From contig CALKEQ010000010.1 in NCBI GenBank assembly GCA_938084905.1, forward strand, positions 1-37,167: a stretch of 37,167 nt of DNA, in the 5' to 3' direction. The stretch comes from an uncultured bacterium (GTDB taxonomy: Bacteria; Desulfobacterota; Syntrophorhabdia; Syntrophorhabdales; JANXAF01). The position numbers and the translations under genes were made by a program. The notes beneath the pieces were generated by a model. The model was not told where the DNA came from, searched no databases, and saw nothing but the letters and a program-made list of their open reading frames with translations. This document shows positions 16,807 to 25,402 of this stretch, piece after piece. The first letter of the stretch is position 1; the number at the start of each line of letters is the position of its first letter.

Positions 16807-16835
16807 AATATAGTGTCTATTCCCGAATCCGTCAA
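16807..16835 (-). promoter_or_regulatory. Sigma-70-type promoter for fmdB and the small downstream gene
   Basis: On the minus strand, TTGACG (16835-16830), 17 bases, then TATATT (16812-16807). An RBS AGAGGAGG lies closer to the fmdB ATG. The -35 sits at the 3' edge of the upstream methyltransferase-like gene. Confidence 0.7.
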
Positions 16836-16839
16836 GGCT

Positions 16840-17430
16840 TCACTTTCTCAACACAAGCCACAGTCCGCCTTCATCTATAAGCTCTGACTTTCCCTCGAGA
16901 TCTGACTCTTTCAGAAGGGCCTCAATCTGGTCGATTCCTATCTCCTCCTTTCCGAGAAGGAAATTGAGGGTCCTCGATCTCTCTTTTATAGCCTCCATAA
17001 TCTCTTTAGGCGTCCCCTTCCCAAAACCACCTCCTAGAATTGCCAACCCACCCTTTCTTAATATCCTCATCACTTCTGGTAGATTGGCCTTAAAGATGGA
17101 TGGGAAGAAGAAAGCACCCCTAAAAAAGAGAAAATCGATGGAACCGTCTTTCACATTCTCAAAATTTGAAGTTGTGGGAACTATATTTATAAGAGCCATT
17201 TTTTGATCCGCAATCTTCTCCTTATGTATCTTTTCCACACCTTTAGGGAAAGTAAGTAGAAAGAATCGATCTCCCATTCTCCTTCTATAGAGCTCGTAGA
17301 TTACACCACAGAACGGGCCAGCCTCTGCAATATTTCCCTTAAACTCCGAACGTAGCTTTCCCGCAAAATCTGCAAGAAAAGGGAAGACAGGCTCCCAAAG
17401 TTCATTTATCTCCTTTATCCAGTCTAACAC
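16840..17430 (-). CDS. Methyltransferase-like protein
   Basis: The 196-residue protein has the layout of a class I SAM-dependent methyltransferase. A glycine-containing first strand/loop (NIAEAGPFCGVIYEL, about residues 34-48), an acidic segment before strand 4 (KDGSIDFLFFRGAFFF), and LPEVMRILRKGGLAILGGGF (residues about 118-137) are typical. The SAM-binding loop is not the classic GxGxG, so binding is uncertain. A GTG at 17430 is the start codon; the RBS is weak and the frame is open a little upstream without an ATG. The substrate is unknown. Confidence 0.65.
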   Translation of the reverse strand: MLDWIKEINELWEPVFPFLADFAGKLRSEFKGNIAEAGPFCGVIYELYRRRMGDRFFLLTFPKGVEKIHKEKIADQKMALINIVPTTSNFENVKDGSIDFLFFRGAFFFPSIFKANLPEVMRILRKGGLAILGGGFGKGTPKEIMEAIKERSRTLNFLLGKEEIGIDQIEALLKESDLEGKSELIDEGGLWLVLRK

Positions 17431-17558
17431 CTGCGGATAGGAGTTTACGATACAATTCCTGAAAAATCAATGAACCCTGGATGCTAAGAGAATGAAGAAA
17501 CTAGACCTTAATAAGAGGGACTCTAAACTGGGTAAGGAATTTCAGGGGGCCAAAAGAT

Positions 17559-17635
<77 letters not shown>

Positions 17636-17665
17636 AAGTTTTATTTTACAACGAAACTGGATATA

Positions 17666-19168
17666 ATGTCAATTGAAGAGATGAACGTGATAAAGAGGCT
17701 TACCGAGATCGGAATTGCCCTATCCAGGGAGAAGGACATAGGAAGGATATTTGAAATGATCGTCGAATTCGCAATGGAGTTTACATCTGCGCAAGGCGGG
17801 ACCCTCTACGTCGTATCAGAGGACAGAAAAACCCTAAATTTTACAGTGGTCAGAAACAGGGTACTAGGTATCTCGCAAGGAGGGATTACCTCAAATGTGG
17901 ATTGGAAACCTATTCCCATTTTTAAAGAAGACGGGTCTCCCAACATGGCAAACGTCTGTTCTTATTGCGCCATTACGGGAAGGGTTCTAAACATACCAGA
18001 TGTCTATGAGACGACAGATTTTAACTTTGAAGGAACAAAGGCCTTCGACGCAATGACCGGTTATAGGTCAAAGTCTATGCTCGTAGTTCCTATGAAGAAT
18101 CATGAAGAGGAGATAATAGGTGTTCTTCAGCTCATCAACTCGGAAGATCTCTCAGAGGGAAGGATCCTTCCCTTTTCCCCATCCTCACAGGAGATGGCGG
18201 AGTGTCTGGCATCCCAAGCTGCAATTGTGCTTACAAATAAGATCCTAATAGATGACCTGGAGAGACTTTTTCGCTCATCAATTAGTGTTATAGCCCAGGC
18301 TATAGACGAAAAATCTCCATATACGAGTGGACATTCAAAGAGAGTAACAGCTCTGGCACTTGAGATAGCAAAGAGGATAACCGAAAGTAAAACTGGTCCA
18401 TTCGCAGATATTTACTTCAGTGAGAATGAAATGAAAGAAATCCAGATTGCATCCTTTTTGCACGATCTCGGAAAAATCACAGTCCCAGAGCACATAATGG
18501 ATAAGTCGACAAAGCTTCAATCCGTTTTCGACAGAATAGAGCTGATAAGGATGAGGTATGAGCTCTTAAAAAGGGAGATTGGGGCTATAGAGGAAAAAAT
18601 GGAGGAAGAGATGAAGTTAATTGAAATGGCAAATTCTGGTACCTATTTTTTGACAGACGAGATACTTGAAAGATTGAAAGAGATATCGGAAAGAAAAGTG
18701 AAAACGAAAGACGGTTTTATTCCCCTTATCACAGAGGATGAGTTGAAGCATCTGAGCGTAAGAAGGGGAACCTTAACCGAAGAGGAAAGGGCAATAATAG
18801 AAAGCCACGCGGAGACCACACTTAGGATGCTATCCCAGCTACCCTTCCCGAGAAAGCTCAAAAATGTTCCCTTGATTGCAGGATGCCATCATGAGAAACT
18901 GGATGGCACAGGATACCCGAGGAAACTTAAAGGGGATGATCTTCCTCTGAAAGCTAGGATCCTCATCCTTGCGGATATATTTGAAGCTTTAACAGCACGT
19001 GACAGACCGTATAAGAAGGCGAAAACATTATCAGAGGCGCTAGCCATAATGGAGGATATGGCAAGAAAAGGGGAGATAGACAAGGACCTTTTTGATTTTT
19101 TTGTAAAAAGCGGGATACCTAAAGACTACGCAAAAAGAGAACTCCTTCCCGAACAGTTAGACCTCTAA
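17666..19168 (+). CDS. GAF and HD-GYP domain protein (putative cyclic-di-GMP phosphodiesterase)
   Basis: Residues about 20-190 are a GAF sensor domain (SAQGGTLYVVSED, AITGRVLNIPDVYE, SMLVVPMKNHEEEIIGVLQL). Residues about 200-490 are an HD-GYP domain with TSGHSKRVTALA, HDLGK (His266-Asp267), HHEKLDGTGYP (408-418) and ARILILADIFEALTARDRPY. HD-GYP enzymes hydrolyse cyclic di-GMP. Between HDLGK and the second half there is about 85 residues of extra helical sequence (about 283-367). The ATG at 17666 lies within a TATAAT-like hexamer and lacks an RBS; ATG 17681 is an alternative start. Confidence 0.9.
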   Translation: MSIEEMNVIKRLTEIGIALSREKDIGRIFEMIVEFAMEFTSAQGGTLYVVSEDRKTLNFTVVRNRVLGISQGGITSNVDWKPIPIFKEDGSPNMANVCSYCAITGRVLNIPDVYETTDFNFEGTKAFDAMTGYRSKSMLVVPMKNHEEEIIGVLQLINSEDLSEGRILPFSPSSQEMAECLASQAAIVLTNKILIDDLERLFRSSISVIAQAIDEKSPYTSGHSKRVTALALEIAKRITESKTGPFADIYFSENEMKEIQIASFLHDLGKITVPEHIMDKSTKLQSVFDRIELIRMRYELLKREIGAIEEKMEEEMKLIEMANSGTYFLTDEILERLKEISERKVKTKDGFIPLITEDELKHLSVRRGTLTEEERAIIESHAETTLRMLSQLPFPRKLKNVPLIAGCHHEKLDGTGYPRKLKGDDLPLKARILILADIFEALTARDRPYKKAKTLSEALAIMEDMARKGEIDKDLFDFFVKSGIPKDYAKRELLPEQLDL

Positions 19169-19194
19169 AAAGTAAGCAAACATCATTTGGTCGT

Positions 19195-19917
19195 CTAAAA
19201 AGTTCTTGCCATATAGAAGATCCCGTATTTTGCACTTGAAAGTAAAAGGAACTCAGGTTCAGTTCTTTTTGCGATTTTCCTTACAAGTTCTGTTAGGACC
19301 TTCTTTTCAGTCACCGCGTCGTATTTGTTAAGGCATATGCTGTACCTTTTCCCCTTTGCCTTATTTAACATAGGCCCACATACTAGACCTACAAACATTT
19401 CCTCATCAACTATTCGGTCAGGTTCCAAACCTTCCATTTTGCAAAAAACATCCCACCTGAAAACCACATCCTTCACCCTCTGATTTAACCCATCAGCTCC
19501 ACAGACGAGAACAACAAGGTCGGTAGAGTCGGGGATTACAGGTTCATAATCCATTGGATACTTAAGTGGCTTTCCTTTTGCGCCATCCCCTTCTATGAGG
19601 ATTACATCGTAAAACTTACCAAGTAGGGAAAGTGTCTTAGATGAGACCCCTTGTAACTTCCCATCCGTTAAGTTGCTGCCAATGCGAAAAAAAGGCCTGC
19701 TTTTTAAAAGATCTTCGGTGAGAGAACTCTCAAGCACATATGGTGGCTTAGCATAGATCTTTGTGGTCGTTGTGATTACGGGGTTTTGTCCGCAAGCCAT
19801 GAATCCACTTGCAGAAGACTCAATGAGACTCGTTTTTCCCCCTGCACCTATGAATGTTATGAATTTGTAAGGTGAAAGGGCAGTGTGTATACTTACTACC
19901 CTTTCAAAGTGGAACAT
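19195..19917 (-). CDS. yqeC: YqeC-like selenium-dependent hydroxylase accessory protein
   Basis: The 240-residue protein has a P-loop-like start in FITFIGAGGKTSLIES and TTTTKIYAKP. DVILIEGDGAKGKPLKYP, DLVVLVCGADGLNQ and SICLNKYD are typical of YqeC. In other bacteria YqeC clusters with selenium-dependent molybdenum hydroxylases and with yqeB, and is thought to help mature their labile selenium cofactor; the biochemistry is not settled. No such hydroxylase is present here. It ends the queD-folE2-lipoprotein run, 17 bases after the lipoprotein gene. It adds to the selenium theme of the window. Confidence 0.85.
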   Translation of the reverse strand: MFHFERVVSIHTALSPYKFITFIGAGGKTSLIESSASGFMACGQNPVITTTTKIYAKPPYVLESSLTEDLLKSRPFFRIGSNLTDGKLQGVSSKTLSLLGKFYDVILIEGDGAKGKPLKYPMDYEPVIPDSTDLVVLVCGADGLNQRVKDVVFRWDVFCKMEGLEPDRIVDEEMFVGLVCGPMLNKAKGKRYSICLNKYDAVTEKKVLTELVRKIAKRTEPEFLLLSSAKYGIFYMARTF

Positions 19918-19934
19918 TAACGATCTTTGGTCTT

Positions 19935-20405
19935 TTACTTCACCTCTGGTATTCTCTGTAATCCTGGAAACCCAGCCTGAGGCCCAACGGATATTTCAAC
20001 GTCCGTTGTGAACCCTTCCCTACTTATCTTTATGCTGCATATTTTGTCGTCCTTTGCGTAATTCATAGTGATGTCCCTGAAGCGGAAGCTATTCACAAAG
20101 CGCCATCCATTTTTTGACATATTTACCTTAAAATAATTCTGTAAGGACTCTACATCCACATTACCACGCAAAAGCAGGACGCCAGCCTTAATTGTAGGAG
20201 ACTCATAGATAAAGCTTTTGTCCGATACAAGTTCAAGCTCCTTAGGTATGGGAATGTCTGGGAAGTTGTAAAATACCTGATTTAGACCCGGTCCTTCTTT
20301 CCCCTCCTTCTGAAATCCTCCAATTTTCGTCTTCTGAAAGTAAGTGCAGGAAGAAAGAAGGATTAAAAGGATCAGTGAGAATATGAGTGTTACCCTTTTC
20401 ATCAT
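19935..20405 (-). CDS. Small lipoprotein of unknown function
   Basis: The 156-residue product begins with a lipoprotein signal (MMKRVTLIFSLILLILLSSC), so Cys20 would be lipidated after cleavage, and the rest faces the periplasm. The mature part (FPDIPIPKELELVSDKSF, then LLLRGNVDVESLQNYFKVNM and NGWRFVNSF) resembles the small lipoprotein domain often seen next to folE2 or queD in this phylum. I cannot name the family with certainty. The ATG overlaps the folE2 stop (ATGA), so it is coupled to that gene. Confidence 0.75.
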   Translation of the reverse strand: MMKRVTLIFSLILLILLSSCTYFQKTKIGGFQKEGKEGPGLNQVFYNFPDIPIPKELELVSDKSFIYESPTIKAGVLLLRGNVDVESLQNYFKVNMSKNGWRFVNSFRFRDITMNYAKDDKICSIKISREGFTTDVEISVGPQAGFPGLQRIPEVK

Positions 20406-21193
20406 TTACCCCCTTCGTTGTTACTTCTTTCAATAAAAGCGTATGCATTGTGGTTGTGGATACTTTCTAGATTTTCCGCTTCCACGGAGAACCAGATAAA
20501 GTTCTTATCCTTTGAAAGAGCAATGGCCACATCCCTTACCACGTCCTCAACAAATTTGGGATTTTGGTACGCTTTTTCAGTAACGTACTTCTCGTCCTCT
20601 CTTTTCAAAACAGAATAGATATCGGAAGATGCGCATTCCTCCACGAGATTTATAAGGTCCTCGATCCAGAAGAACTTTTTGAATCTAACACTTACTCTCA
20701 CAATGCCCCTCTGATTATGAGCACCGTAAAGGGATATTTCTTTTGAACAAGGACAGAGTGTGTTTATAGGCACGGAGACGGAAACTATGAACTCCTTCAT
20801 CTCGTCCTCTTCATTCATTGCCCCTATGAAAGCGCACTGGTATTCCAGATACCCCTGCGCTTTGCTTACAGGAGCCTCTTTCTTTATAAAATACGGAAAC
20901 CTTATCTCTATATGTGCCTTCTCAGCATTAAGCCTTCTTTTCATCTCCTTTAAAATATCGGGAAGGTTTTTCATGTTTATCATATTTTTATGCTCGTGAA
21001 GGATCTCAACAAATCTGCTCATGTGCGTCCCTTTAAAATTGTGGGGCAGATTGACGTACATGTCTATGTCTGCAACGGTATGCTGAAAACCGTTTTTTTT
21101 GTCTAGAACTACAATAGGGTACTTTACATGCTTAACTCCAACCTTATCTATCTCAACCATTCTGTGATCAGCCATACTTTGGACGTCTATCAC
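20402..21193 (-). CDS. folE2: GTP cyclohydrolase I type B (FolE2)
   Basis: FolE2 converts GTP to 7,8-dihydroneopterin triphosphate, the first step of folate and of 7-deazaguanine (queuosine) synthesis. The 263-residue protein has FKGTHMSRFVEIL, the metal cysteine region SVPINTLCPCSKEIS, YGAHNQRG, DIYSVLKREDE and ENLESIHNHNAYA. All are typical of the zinc/manganese-tolerant type B enzyme, not FolE. The start is a GTG at 21193 overlapping the queD stop (GTGA), with GGGAGG upstream. Together with queD it points to queuosine precursor supply. Confidence 0.96.
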   Translation of the reverse strand: MIDVQSMADHRMVEIDKVGVKHVKYPIVVLDKKNGFQHTVADIDMYVNLPHNFKGTHMSRFVEILHEHKNMINMKNLPDILKEMKRRLNAEKAHIEIRFPYFIKKEAPVSKAQGYLEYQCAFIGAMNEEDEMKEFIVSVSVPINTLCPCSKEISLYGAHNQRGIVRVSVRFKKFFWIEDLINLVEECASSDIYSVLKREDEKYVTEKAYQNPKFVEDVVRDVAIALSKDKNFIWFSVEAENLESIHNHNAYAFIERSNNEGGK

Positions 21194-21564
21194 CTATCCT
21201 CCCTGTAAGAGGCACAGCTACTTTCAGACTCCCATATCCGAACTTCCCTTAGATTCACACCCTTTCCCTGCAAATGTTCTTTAACTCTCTGAAATACGTA
21301 AAATGCTATATGCTCGGAGGAACTTGAGTTGGCTTTAAAAAAATCGATTTCGTTAAGGTACCTGTGGTCTAAATCTGAGATCACCTCTTTCAATACCTTT
21401 TTTAGCTCTCTGAAGTCTATAAGTATCCCTTCTTCACTCAGATCCCTACCCTCTACAGACACCTCAACCGAGTAATTGTGCCCGTGCAGTTCCTCACATT
21501 TCCCTCCCGCGCCTGAAAGTCTATGGGCCGCTGAAAAGGAATCTCTAACTGTGACTACGTACAT
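21190..21564 (-). CDS. queD: 6-carboxytetrahydropterin synthase (QueD)
   Basis: QueD turns dihydroneopterin triphosphate into 6-carboxytetrahydropterin, the second step to preQ0 and queuosine. The 124-residue protein has FSAAHRL (His14), the QueD motif CEELHGHNY (Cys23, His27, His29), DLDHRYLNE and the late glutamate in VRIWES. The CxxxHGH motif favours QueD over folate-type PTPS-III. It is the first gene of a four-gene unit and overlaps folE2. Confidence 0.95.
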   Translation of the reverse strand: MYVVTVRDSFSAAHRLSGAGGKCEELHGHNYSVEVSVEGRDLSEEGILIDFRELKKVLKEVISDLDHRYLNEIDFFKANSSSSEHIAFYVFQRVKEHLQGKGVNLREVRIWESESSCASYREDR

Positions 21565-21643
21565 TTTTTTCTCAGGAAAGATTAATCGATCCTTTTTATG
21601 ACTTGCCTTCCCTAAAAAGCTTTTTCCAAAAGCGCCTAAAATT

Positions 21644-21670
21644 AGTATATGACCTTAGCTGAGTTGTCAA
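21644..21670 (-). promoter_or_regulatory. Candidate promoter of the queD operon
   Basis: On the minus strand, TTGACA (21670-21665), 15 bases, then TATACT (21649-21644). Both hexamers are good but the spacing is short. The 218-base gap between queD and the fecR-like gene otherwise holds no gene; I searched it for a preQ1-type riboswitch and saw none. Confidence 0.45.
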
Positions 21671-21782
21671 GAGTTTTTTCCAATTACCAAAAAAGCTGAG
21701 TCCTTAAATTTAGGTTCATAAGTCCTTCATCCGCCCGTAAAAAAGGGTTAGGGGAGCCATCCTATATTAAAAGAGGGCTTTT

Positions 21783-22766
21783 TTATCTCTTCAAATCTAA
21801 AGTTCCGTCAGAGTAAAGAACTGCCTCACTTCTGGCTTCAAGAACGGTTTTTTTTCCATCAAGGATATCTATTTCCACTGAACCTTCCAAAACTTTAATA
21901 CTCGCTTCGTAATCACCCTTCCTATCGATGATGAAAGACGTACCTCTTGGCCCAATCACTGCCCATGGTGTTACTGCGCATCCTTCGCCCCTACGATACT
22001 TACGGCATATCCAAACTTTAAGCTCTTTCAATTTCTGCTCTCCCCAATCCTTCATTCTCCTCATAAACGATCCTGATTCTTCAATATCCACCTTAATCCT
22101 TCCATCGATTAACTCTACTATCTGATCATCTTTTCCACTTTCTCTTATGATGAAACTTGTGTCATTTTCCAGGATCACCCTGCCCCTCCCATTGAGTAAT
22201 ACTATTTCTGCCCTGCCATTTGAACCTGTTGTAATTCTTTCTCCTTCATGAATAATTGAATATACCGTACATTGATTTACCTCATTATCACGAGAAATCC
22301 TCACATCTCCAAAACAACTCCTTGAAAGTCCGCCTACCTTTGTTGAGCTTATTTTTTTACACAATTCGCTTAATTTTTCCTCTTCAGTATTAAGCCTCTC
22401 TAGTTCCATCAAATACTCAAGCCTCCGCAAAAGCAAAATTCTTTTCGTTTCCTTGGCTTTTATCAATGCCTTGTTTGCAAGAGGTTCAGCTTGAATGGCG
22501 TCTTTTTTTTCTTTATCGGTTCCATATACTTTAGCCTTCTGAATTTCGGCGAGCAGTCTATTTGCCTCTTTTATATTTTCCTCAGCTTTCACAATCTCTG
22601 AATCTATTTTTTTTACACTTTCTTCATACTTCATCTTGAGCTTCTCTATCTCAAAATATATGCTCATGCACAGACCGACGTTTGGAGAAGGTTCCTGCGA
22701 AATAGATACTCTAGATGTAGCTAAAGATATGATTACAGCGCACATAAAAAGGACCCACCTTATCAC
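21783..22766 (-). CDS. Exported FecR-domain protein with coiled coil
   Basis: The 327-residue protein has an N-terminal signal segment (residues 1-23). A long charged coiled coil follows (about 35-140: KYEESVKKIDSEIVKAEENI and onwards). Then comes a FecR-type domain (about 150-325) with GERITTGSNGRAEIVLLNGR, FIIRESGKDDQIVELIDGRI, TPWAVIGPRGTSFII and KVLEGSVEI. FecR domains are periplasmic beta structures, often of unknown function outside iron signalling. Six cysteines suggest disulfides. It starts with GTG at 22766, just after the TPR gene stop, and is the last gene of a three-gene exported-protein operon. Confidence 0.8.
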   Translation of the reverse strand: MIRWVLFMCAVIISLATSRVSISQEPSPNVGLCMSIYFEIEKLKMKYEESVKKIDSEIVKAEENIKEANRLLAEIQKAKVYGTDKEKKDAIQAEPLANKALIKAKETKRILLLRRLEYLMELERLNTEEEKLSELCKKISSTKVGGLSRSCFGDVRISRDNEVNQCTVYSIIHEGERITTGSNGRAEIVLLNGRGRVILENDTSFIIRESGKDDQIVELIDGRIKVDIEESGSFMRRMKDWGEQKLKELKVWICRKYRRGEGCAVTPWAVIGPRGTSFIIDRKGDYEASIKVLEGSVEIDILDGKKTVLEARSEAVLYSDGTLDLKR

Positions 22767-22769
22767 TGA

Positions 22770-24125
22770 TCACTCTCCCTTTTCCATTAGTAATTCCCAT
22801 CTGTATATCTCATCTTTTGCCGCTCTTAAATCAGGTGCGTCCGGATAGAGCTCAAGATAAATTTGCATGTTTTTTATAGCCTGCTTATAGTTTTTTAACT
22901 GTGCGTAATTTAGAGCAAGGGCCTTGTAGAGGGCTGGGAAAAAGGGTTGGATCTTTATGGCTTTTTTATATTCAAGGACAGCTTTTTCAAAATCACCCCT
23001 TGACGTATAAAGCTCCGCCCTTATAACGAATTTTCTTGCATCTTCCGGAAGGGAAAAAAGATGGGGATATTTTGCCATAAGCGTTGCTATATGGTTTCTT
23101 ATATTTTTCGCTTCATTTTCATCAGCAAACCTAAGATACTCTGTATACTCCTTTATTGCCTCTACGTATTGGCCCCTTTCTTCATAATCTCTTGCAGATT
23201 TTAGAATTCTCTCTGCATATGGTTTTAGAGAACTTTTTGCAACCGATATATGTCGTTTTAAGAATTCATTTTTTGTATCCAAAAAATCTTCTAACAGGTG
23301 GCTATATATGTCCAGTGCCTTTTTTATATCCCCATTTTTCGTGTAGCAGACTATCTCGATGACCATATCCATTGAATTTCTCTTTTCGGGTAAAACCCTT
23401 AAGGCCTCATTAAAATTACCCTTTTCTACGTAAAGGAAAGCCATAGCACGTCTTGCCCAGTTGTTATTTGGATCTAATGAGTAAGCCCTTTCAGCATCGC
23501 TGAAAAACCCCTCTTTTTTCCCAATTTCTCTTTTGGCAAGGGCCCGAACAGCAAAGGCGGAGGATAGAAGTTTTTTGTAGGAAGAAGCGCTCTCCCTTTC
23601 GTATCGGGCAATGAGATTAGTAGTTTTCTCAATTACCCTGTTGTAGTTGCCAAAATAAAGGTCACCTGTTCCTAAGAAGAACTTTTCTATATCGTCTCTT
23701 CTCGGTATAAGCCTCTTTCTTTTTTCTTCACTCAGATCTCCAAAATCTGAATCCCCATAAACCTCCCAGTTTTTTAAAAGCATGGGCATATGCTTGTCAG
23801 AAGGATTATAGTAGTGTTCTAATACCTTTCCGGAAGGCGATAAAGTCAAAACAAATCCGTCTGGAAAATAACCCTTGTAAAAGCGATCAGTGATATTTAA
23901 TTTCGTACAATAAACTGCCGCCAAGTCGCATGGAAATTCTGTATGGACCACATTTTCCTTAGGATTGAACTTCCACATTTCTATTTCCGAAAGTACCATA
24001 CGATTCTCCGCTTGTACCGATTTGGGATGAAAGAACCCAATATTTGAAAGAAATATAAGCAAAAAAACCAGTCCCAATTTTGGATTCCTGTTTTTCACGT
24101 GATCTCTTATCTTACTCATCACCAT
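22770..24125 (-). CDS. Exported TPR-repeat protein
   Basis: The 451-residue protein has a hydrophobic export or anchor segment (about residues 18-40). A poorly conserved domain (40-160) with DFGDLSEEKRKRLIPRRDD and GDLYFGNYNRVI is followed by tetratricopeptide-like helical repeats (about 165-450), for example AERAYSLDPNNNWARRAMAF, FEKAVLEYKKAIKIQPFFPA and YKQAIKNMQIYLELYPDAPD. TPRs bind other proteins. It starts 3 bases after the stop of the coiled-coil gene. The role is unknown; with its two neighbours it may form an envelope complex. Confidence 0.8.
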   Translation of the reverse strand: MVMSKIRDHVKNRNPKLGLVFLLIFLSNIGFFHPKSVQAENRMVLSEIEMWKFNPKENVVHTEFPCDLAAVYCTKLNITDRFYKGYFPDGFVLTLSPSGKVLEHYYNPSDKHMPMLLKNWEVYGDSDFGDLSEEKRKRLIPRRDDIEKFFLGTGDLYFGNYNRVIEKTTNLIARYERESASSYKKLLSSAFAVRALAKREIGKKEGFFSDAERAYSLDPNNNWARRAMAFLYVEKGNFNEALRVLPEKRNSMDMVIEIVCYTKNGDIKKALDIYSHLLEDFLDTKNEFLKRHISVAKSSLKPYAERILKSARDYEERGQYVEAIKEYTEYLRFADENEAKNIRNHIATLMAKYPHLFSLPEDARKFVIRAELYTSRGDFEKAVLEYKKAIKIQPFFPALYKALALNYAQLKNYKQAIKNMQIYLELYPDAPDLRAAKDEIYRWELLMEKGE

Positions 24126-24128
24126 CTG

Positions 24129-25232
24129 TTACATCTCTTCACGGATCAATCTTTTCTTCAGCTCAAATAACTCCTTTTCCAACGTTTGCTTTTCATTTAA
24201 AAGCCTCTCTTCCTCCTTTTGGACCAATCGATACTCAGCTTCTACCTCTTCCTTTAATGCGATAGCCCTTGAAAGAAGGTCGGTTATCTTTTCTCTTTCT
24301 GCGGGTATCTGAAGAGAATCCTTCTGGTACTCGAGCTCTCTTATCTTTCCATCAACTTCCTTTATCTTCTCTTCATACTCTCCCTTTTTTATTCTTACCT
24401 CGTTAACTTTGATCAAAATTTGCTTGAGTGAATCGAACTTCGGTAGTGCCTCTCTGAAGAAGCTCGAATATCGGGTTAGTCTTTTGTTCATCTCTAAAGC
24501 TTTACGTGTATCCATAGCATCAATAAGCTCTTTTGGAGGCTTATAAGATACATCCCTAGGAGATACTGATGTATCTTCAAATGCAACTGTAGCCCAGAAT
24601 CGAGCCGCTTCCAGATCTCCATTTAACATGGCAACCTCAGCCATCTTAGAAAAGTAGGCTGTCTTTAAAAGCCGTTCTTTGGCACTATCAGTATAAACCT
24701 GAGAGACCCCAAAAGAAAGATCAGTTTGCCTTGGATTGTTCCAATCGATTTGGGCAAGGGAGGTTTCTGGAGTTAAGACCGTAAAGGTGGATAATGGTTT
24801 TTCCCCAATTCTAATTTTGGACAGAACTTCCTCTCCAGCTTTCATCCTGGCTGTGGCCTCTCTTTTAGCCTCCTCTTCTGCTTCACGAAGATGGTTATTC
24901 CAGGCTTCAATAGCTTTTTTTGATCCCTCCTTTTGTTTTTCAGCAGGTGAACCAAATAAGTTGCTGAAGTCAAATAGAGCATTGAATATCGGTTGTAGCA
25001 TTCCTTTCAACATCTCAAGTGTTATCTCCTCACCAGGCGATAAACCCCTATGTGGTGAGGATAAAGGCCCAGATCTTCTGCAACTCCTCGAATACTCCTC
25101 CGGAGTCATCCACTCGCCCTTGTCCCGGCAATATACCTTGGGCTGAGGTGTGGGGATACTTTGTCCAAAGCTATCGATCTTTAAAGCGAGTAGGGAAATT
25201 GAAAAAATCGCTAAAAAAATTAACCTTATCAA
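24129..25232 (-). CDS. Exported coiled-coil protein of unknown function
   Basis: I start this gene at a TTG at 25232, giving 367 residues with a signal peptide (MIRLIFLAIFSISLLALKI, cleavage near DSFGQ-S). An excellent RBS (AAGGTGAGG) lies 6 bases before it, and the frame's longer version (TTG 25271) would overlap a promoter. The mature part has VYCRDKGEWMTPEEYSR, an alanine/glutamate-rich helix (KKAIEAWNNHLREAEEEAKR) and a C-terminal coiled coil (about residues 280-367). No family is recognised. It is the first gene of the operon with the TPR and FecR genes. Confidence 0.75.
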   Translation of the reverse strand: MIRLIFLAIFSISLLALKIDSFGQSIPTPQPKVYCRDKGEWMTPEEYSRSCRRSGPLSSPHRGLSPGEEITLEMLKGMLQPIFNALFDFSNLFGSPAEKQKEGSKKAIEAWNNHLREAEEEAKREATARMKAGEEVLSKIRIGEKPLSTFTVLTPETSLAQIDWNNPRQTDLSFGVSQVYTDSAKERLLKTAYFSKMAEVAMLNGDLEAARFWATVAFEDTSVSPRDVSYKPPKELIDAMDTRKALEMNKRLTRYSSFFREALPKFDSLKQILIKVNEVRIKKGEYEEKIKEVDGKIRELEYQKDSLQIPAEREKITDLLSRAIALKEEVEAEYRLVQKEEERLLNEKQTLEKELFELKKRLIREEM

Positions 25233-25250
25233 AAGGATCCTCACCTTAAG

Positions 25251-25279
25251 ATTATCTAATGCTACGCCCAACTGGTCAA
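25251..25279 (-). promoter_or_regulatory. Sigma-70-type promoter of the exported-protein operon
   Basis: On the minus strand, TTGACC (25279-25274), 17 bases, then GATAAT (25256-25251). Transcription would begin near 25245, just ahead of the RBS and the TTG start at 25232. Confidence 0.65.
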
Positions 25280-25402
25280 GTTTTTTTTGGTTAGCAAAGA
25301 GTTAAAGCCAAAGAAGCATCTTCGGATATTGACGGACAAACACAAAGCGCAGAGAAAGTGGAAGGAAAGAAGAAGGATAAGATCGTGAAAAAGTTGTGAG
25401 TT

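Noticed and set aside
25301-25399. Coding-like tail on the plus strand (VKAKEASSDIDG... to a stop)
   Set aside because: It is 32 codons long with no start codon, low complexity and rich in Lys/Glu. It could be a remnant of a lost gene, but the evidence is too thin.
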